Below are positions 60,561 through 64,000 of a DNA stretch of 64,000 nucleotides, piece after piece. Made by a program: the position numbers and the translations under genes. Source of the DNA: an uncultured Pedobacter sp. (lineage in GTDB: Bacteria > Bacteroidota > Bacteroidia > Sphingobacteriales > Sphingobacteriaceae); contig NZ_CAJYOJ010000010.1 of assembly GCF_913776295.1 (NCBI RefSeq), positions 48,079 to 112,078 of the forward strand. Reading direction: 5' to 3'. Position 1 is the stretch's first letter. Each line of letters opens with the position of its first letter. The notes under the pieces were generated by a model that saw nothing but the letters and a program-made list of their open reading frames with translations, ran no database searches and was not told where the DNA came from.

Positions 60561-62657
60561 CTAATTTTTTAAATTATTTTCGAGGTCCGAAATCCAGTTT
60601 TCAGTGTCAGAAATTTTAATTGGAACCGCTGACGCCACTATTTTTAACCTTCCTCCGCTATTAATATCCTCTTGTGTGATGTAGTTCTTCTTGAAAGGCT
60701 TTCCGTTGAGGAAAACCGCCTTGATATATTTATTTTTTGCACCAAAATTTTCTGTTTCAATCGTAAAAGTTTTTCCTTTTGGCAGGTTGTACGTTAGCAA
60801 TGGGAATAAGGGTACATTTAAATAATACAAGGGCCAGCCTACACAGGCGGGAGAAAAACCACTTGCGGCGAAAACGTACCAGGCACTCATCGCTCCTGCA
60901 TCGTCATCCATGGTACGTAGATAGGCATTTGGCTGGTTTCTGTAAATTTTACCGATGTAACTGCCAATTCCACGGCTGTTATCATTAAAATAGTTCTGGA
61001 TAACCGTATCAGCCGCGAGTTGATGCATCCAATATTGAGATTTATAACCCGACCTGGTTACATTATACATCAACGGAACCTGTAAATCCGGCTCGTTGGC
61101 ATGGTTGTATAAATCGTGGGCAAAAAATTCATCAAGTTTGGCCAGATACGATTTTTCTCCTCCATCTAATTCAATCAATCCTTTAAAATCATAAGGTACA
61201 AACCACCGGTATTGCCAGATGGTACCCTGGTATAAACCTCGGGCCTGCATCCGGTCAACATCATTTTTGGTCATATCTTTGAAATCCTTATTCCAATATT
61301 TTTTGTATTCAAGCGCTTTATCCAGATAAAAATCTGATTTTTCTTTATCCTTTAAAATCTTGAAGATTTCTGCCAGCGCCCAATTATCATAACTCGATTC
61401 TAAAGCTTTATCCGGCGATTTGTAATCCAGTCCATTCACTTCTTTCATCAGTGAATCAGCAATCTTGCCGAAGTCGACCGGATATCCTTTCCGGTAAGCA
61501 TCAAGCAAAACAACAATAGCATGTTCTGAGCGTACCGTATTTGAAGGTTCATGCTGACCTGCATAATCTTTTTTACCCGAATTGTATAGGTCGGCAATTG
61601 AACTTACCATTCCGGCATATCTATCCTGTTCAATTAATGAAAGTAAAGGCAATTGTGTTCGGTAATTGTCCCAAATGGCCCAACCATTGTAGCGGATTTC
61701 CTTATCTTTTTGAATTTCACCCTTGGTATTGCGGTATGTTCCGTCAGCCTCAGATATCACATATGGCGATTGCATGGTACGGTATAAAAGTGAGTAGAAA
61801 AGCTTTGCACTTTCCAGATCGCCATTTACGGCGATTTTTGAAAGATTGGTATTCCAATCGGCTTTACTCTGTTCCTTTACAGTGTCAAACGTATTTTTAT
61901 TGATGGAAGCTTTCGCCGCTTCTACACTTACGGCAGAAAGGGCGATGTTAATGCCTGCCGAAGTCGACTCTTCTTTGAGCGTGGCTATCAGTTTATGTGC
62001 ATCGATTACTTTCCACGATACGTTATCGCCAATCTCCATATGGTAAAACAATTTGTATTTACCTACTCCGCAAGTTGTTTTGGAGGTAATCCACCCACTG
62101 ATGGTATTGCCGTTTACTTCATGCGATTCGGCCACAAAAGCACCATTAAAAGCATAACCCAAATCAATATAAAAACCTTTGCTCCCTTTCGGAAATTGAT
62201 AGGCATGCTTCCCTGCTTTACCCAGTACCGCAAAACTGGCTTTAATTTTATTTTCAAAACCAACTTCATAAAAACCTGGACTGGCTTTCTGAGAAACATT
62301 AATCAGTTCAGACATTGCCGGATCATCACCTAAAAACGGCTTGATGAAAATATTACCACCCGAACCCTGACAGCCCACTCCTTCGAAACGGTTGTGGGTA
62401 AAACCTTCAAATTTTTTGGCCAGGTATTCATACCCCGTATGCGTTTTGGGGTAAGTCTGCGGACCTATACTCAACATACTAAAAGGTGCAGAGGCAGCTG
62501 GCGACATCTGTCCGTGATCGCCAGAAGATCCTAAAAAAACGTTAACCTGATCAACAGGTTTCGCAGTTTTAGAGGAAAAGAATTGCGTTTTTTGCTGCGC
62601 TAAAACGTTTAATGAAAGAGATAATAATAAGGCTAATAAGTTAACAGAAAACTTCAT
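60561..62657 (-). CDS. glycoside hydrolase family 92 (alpha-mannosidase), exported
   Basis: The ATG at 62657 (MKFSVNLLALLLSLSLNVLAQ) gives a signal peptide and 698 residues; the longer frame adds a non-signal stretch. Family features are VNVFLGSSGDHGQMSPAA near the start, GYEYLAKKFEGFTHNRFEGVGCQGSGG, WAIWDNYRTQLPLLSLI, and MDDDAGAMSAWYVFAASGF, whose Asp pair matches the GH92 base residues. The enzymes are calcium-dependent and remove alpha-1,2-linked mannose from N-glycans or mannans. It stands apart from both sus loci. Confidence 0.93.
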   Translation of the reverse strand: MKFSVNLLALLLSLSLNVLAQQKTQFFSSKTAKPVDQVNVFLGSSGDHGQMSPAASAPFSMLSIGPQTYPKTHTGYEYLAKKFEGFTHNRFEGVGCQGSGGNIFIKPFLGDDPAMSELINVSQKASPGFYEVGFENKIKASFAVLGKAGKHAYQFPKGSKGFYIDLGYAFNGAFVAESHEVNGNTISGWITSKTTCGVGKYKLFYHMEIGDNVSWKVIDAHKLIATLKEESTSAGINIALSAVSVEAAKASINKNTFDTVKEQSKADWNTNLSKIAVNGDLESAKLFYSLLYRTMQSPYVISEADGTYRNTKGEIQKDKEIRYNGWAIWDNYRTQLPLLSLIEQDRYAGMVSSIADLYNSGKKDYAGQHEPSNTVRSEHAIVVLLDAYRKGYPVDFGKIADSLMKEVNGLDYKSPDKALESSYDNWALAEIFKILKDKEKSDFYLDKALEYKKYWNKDFKDMTKNDVDRMQARGLYQGTIWQYRWFVPYDFKGLIELDGGEKSYLAKLDEFFAHDLYNHANEPDLQVPLMYNVTRSGYKSQYWMHQLAADTVIQNYFNDNSRGIGSYIGKIYRNQPNAYLRTMDDDAGAMSAWYVFAASGFSPACVGWPLYYLNVPLFPLLTYNLPKGKTFTIETENFGAKNKYIKAVFLNGKPFKKNYITQEDINSGGRLKIVASAVPIKISDTENWISDLENNLKN

Positions 62658-62824
62658 TATATGTGCTTGTTTGTATTTCGGCCTAAAATAACATTTTAAC
62701 ATGAAGCGGGTATTATGTGTTAGGTTCTTTACAAAGGGGAAGAGAGAGGCTAAGTAATTACAGCTAAATAATAAATACATTATCATTTGGGACGCAATGC
62801 CCGTGCATAACATCAAGTTCCTTC

Positions 62825-63005
62825 CCGTTTTACGCTTTTACGCTTCGCTGCCTCGCACCTCGTTGCTGCAGGGTAATCGCGCCAACCCTCGCCTGCAACG
62901 GGCAGGGGGGCTATATGGCCATAATAGCCTTCCATTTTTAGGTTGCCATATGCACAAACCTTTGTTCCTAAACCCGATAGCAATGTAAAGCCCGGAGCGC
63001 AGCGA
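62825..63005 (-). repeat. dispersed repeat family A, copy 3 (inverted)
   Basis: Read on the minus strand it shows CGGGTTTAGGAACAAAGG, then AGCGAAGCGTAAAAGC, as in the copies at 46205 and 46528. The middle differs. Frames within it are byproducts. Confidence 0.8.
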
Positions 63006-63187
63006 GGACTTGGAATGAATAGCGGGACCAGAAGCCGCCAAGAACCACAATCCATTCGTTTCCTAAAACCATTTTCGATATTGGCTTATTGAAATAGATT
63101 TGAAATCTATTTACTTAGACCTGATCTGGACAGATTTCGCGACTGCGTTACACTCCGCCCTAAATGACGATTGTTCGACAAGACACA
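63006..63187. other. intergenic region with repeat flanks
   Basis: No gene; GCGACTGCG-type repeat edges and a spacer before the DUF2911 terminator. Confidence 0.35.
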
Positions 63188-63226
63188 CAAAAAAAGCCGT
63201 TCCAATATTAAATTAGAACGGCTTTC
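63188..63226 (-). terminator. terminator of the DUF2911 gene
   Basis: GCCGTTC at 63196-63202 pairs with GAACGGC at 63216-63222; on the minus strand a T run follows. It lies 16 bases past the stop codon. Confidence 0.85.
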
Positions 63227-63241
63227 AAGAATTTAATCTAA

Positions 63242-63760
63242 TTATTTAATGGTTACCGGAACAGAAATTTTATCCCATTCTAAGGCAAAACCACTTTTGG
63301 TAATTTTATAAACCAAACGCTCTTGTGTTGCTTTTAATGCTTTGGTTTTAACATCAACACGTAAAGCATCTTTTGCTTCTTCATATTTGTAAGCGCCCCA
63401 CTGTTTTGGCTCTTTGTTGAAGATAGCTGTCCAGGTACCGCTTTCTCTGGGGATTAAAAAGAAACTGTACTTGCCTGCGGCCAAAGGTTTACCTTCAACC
63501 ATAATATCTTTGTCGGTTTCGAAAGTAGTGGCTTCATTTGCACCTGCACGCCATACTTTGTCAAATGCCTCTAAACCGCCCCAGATTTTACGTCCTTTTA
63601 CTGCCGGACTGCTGTAATTGATGGTTATGGTTGCACCTTTGACTTTTCCTGTTGCAGTTGCCGCCGGACTTGGTTTAGGTTGCGCATCTTGTGCCATTGC
63701 AGTTGCTGAAATGGTAATTGCCGTGAACAGCAATGCAATTGATTTAATCATCGTTTTCAT
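63242..63760 (-). CDS. exported DUF2911 protein
   Basis: The 172-residue protein has a signal peptide ending near SATAMAQD, a short Pro/Ala linker and a DUF2911 domain: [38 protein letters not shown] and [10 protein letters not shown], with [17 protein letters not shown]2911 proteins are common in Bacteroidota; their role is unknown. A single periplasmic beta-sandwich domain is likely. Confidence 0.92.
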   Translation of the reverse strand: MKTMIKSIALLFTAITISATAMAQDAQPKPSPAATATGKVKGATITINYSSPAVKGRKIWGGLEAFDKVWRAGANEATTFETDKDIMVEGKPLAAGKYSFFLIPRESGTWTAIFNKEPKQWGAYKYEEAKDALRVDVKTKALKATQERLVYKITKSGFALEWDKISVPVTIK

Positions 63761-64000
63761 AGTATTTTATCTATCTGTTTTGTTGTTTTTATTTTACGAA
63801 TTTATGGCTTTAACACGATAAAACAATAACCTTTAAGAAATTGATATGGGAATGACGATTAAGGCAACATCTCATTAGTCGCCCCTTAATAACAATTTAA
63901 ACATTTGATTATCAATAATTTGTTGATAAATTTCAGTATTATAAATTGCGGGTTTTGGTTATATTTATATCAAAAGCTTGCAGATATTTATGCTTAACCA
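63761..64000. other. AT-rich end of the window
   Basis: Presumed promoter region of the DUF2911 gene; nothing else is visible before the window ends. Confidence 0.4.

Overview
This window looks like the chromosome of a Bacteroidota, most likely a Sphingobacteriaceae member close to Pedobacter. The evidence is two SusC/SusD outer-membrane uptake pairs, a hybrid two-component regulator carrying sensor, receiver and AraC output in one chain, TAnnTTTG-type -7 boxes, weak Shine-Dalgarno signals, and AT-rich spacers full of short palindromes. Species is not decided by the sequence.

Left part (1-30.4 kb). After a cut formimidoylglutamase gene come an NAD-dependent epimerase and an unusual phosphoserine phosphatase fused to a reduced SerA-like half. 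Positions 3.8-23 kb hold a polysaccharide utilisation locus: hybrid sensor/regulator, SusC, SusD, two accessory surface lipoproteins, a tiny lipoprotein, a divergent GH2 enzyme and a GH78 alpha-L-rhamnosidase. This points to a rhamnose- and galactose-containing glycan. A tRNA-Ala, a CAT-like acyltransferase with a HAD hydrolase, a Crp/Fnr regulator and a beta-carbonic anhydrase follow. KduI and KduD, which process unsaturated uronate products, fit a pectin-type diet.

Middle part (30.6-45 kb). A minus-strand array of small secreted paralogues, several of them decayed, lies downstream of a lipoprotein with an HEXXH zinc-peptidase motif. Next is a two-gene unit ending in a HEPN-like domain, divergent from an S24/XRE repressor whose start is preceded by a perfect 12-bp inverted repeat. 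A second SusC/SusD pair without visible enzymes and a secreted DUF218/YdcF protein complete this part.

Repeat island (46.0-48.4 kb). There is no credible gene in 2.4 kb. It is built from several dispersed repeat families, one of which recurs inverted 44 kb away and another at 62.8 kb.

Right part (48.4-64 kb). BlaI repressor, M56 (BlaR1-like) sensor and TonB-dependent receptor form one operon. Next are a FadR/TauE/DUF1634 operon with two tandem operators, a DUF4143 ATPase preceded by three 40-bp repeats, a beta-hydroxyacid dehydrogenase, an AlkD-like repair protein, a NUDIX hydrolase, a REP-associated tyrosine transposase (RAYT) flanked by copies of a hairpin found at four places in the window, a GH92 mannosidase and a DUF2911 protein.

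The observations most worth following are the RAYT with its hairpin family, the SerB-reduced-SerA fusion, the secreted paralogue array behind the HEXXH lipoprotein, and the HEPN/S24 unit. All family assignments come from reading motifs; no database search was run.
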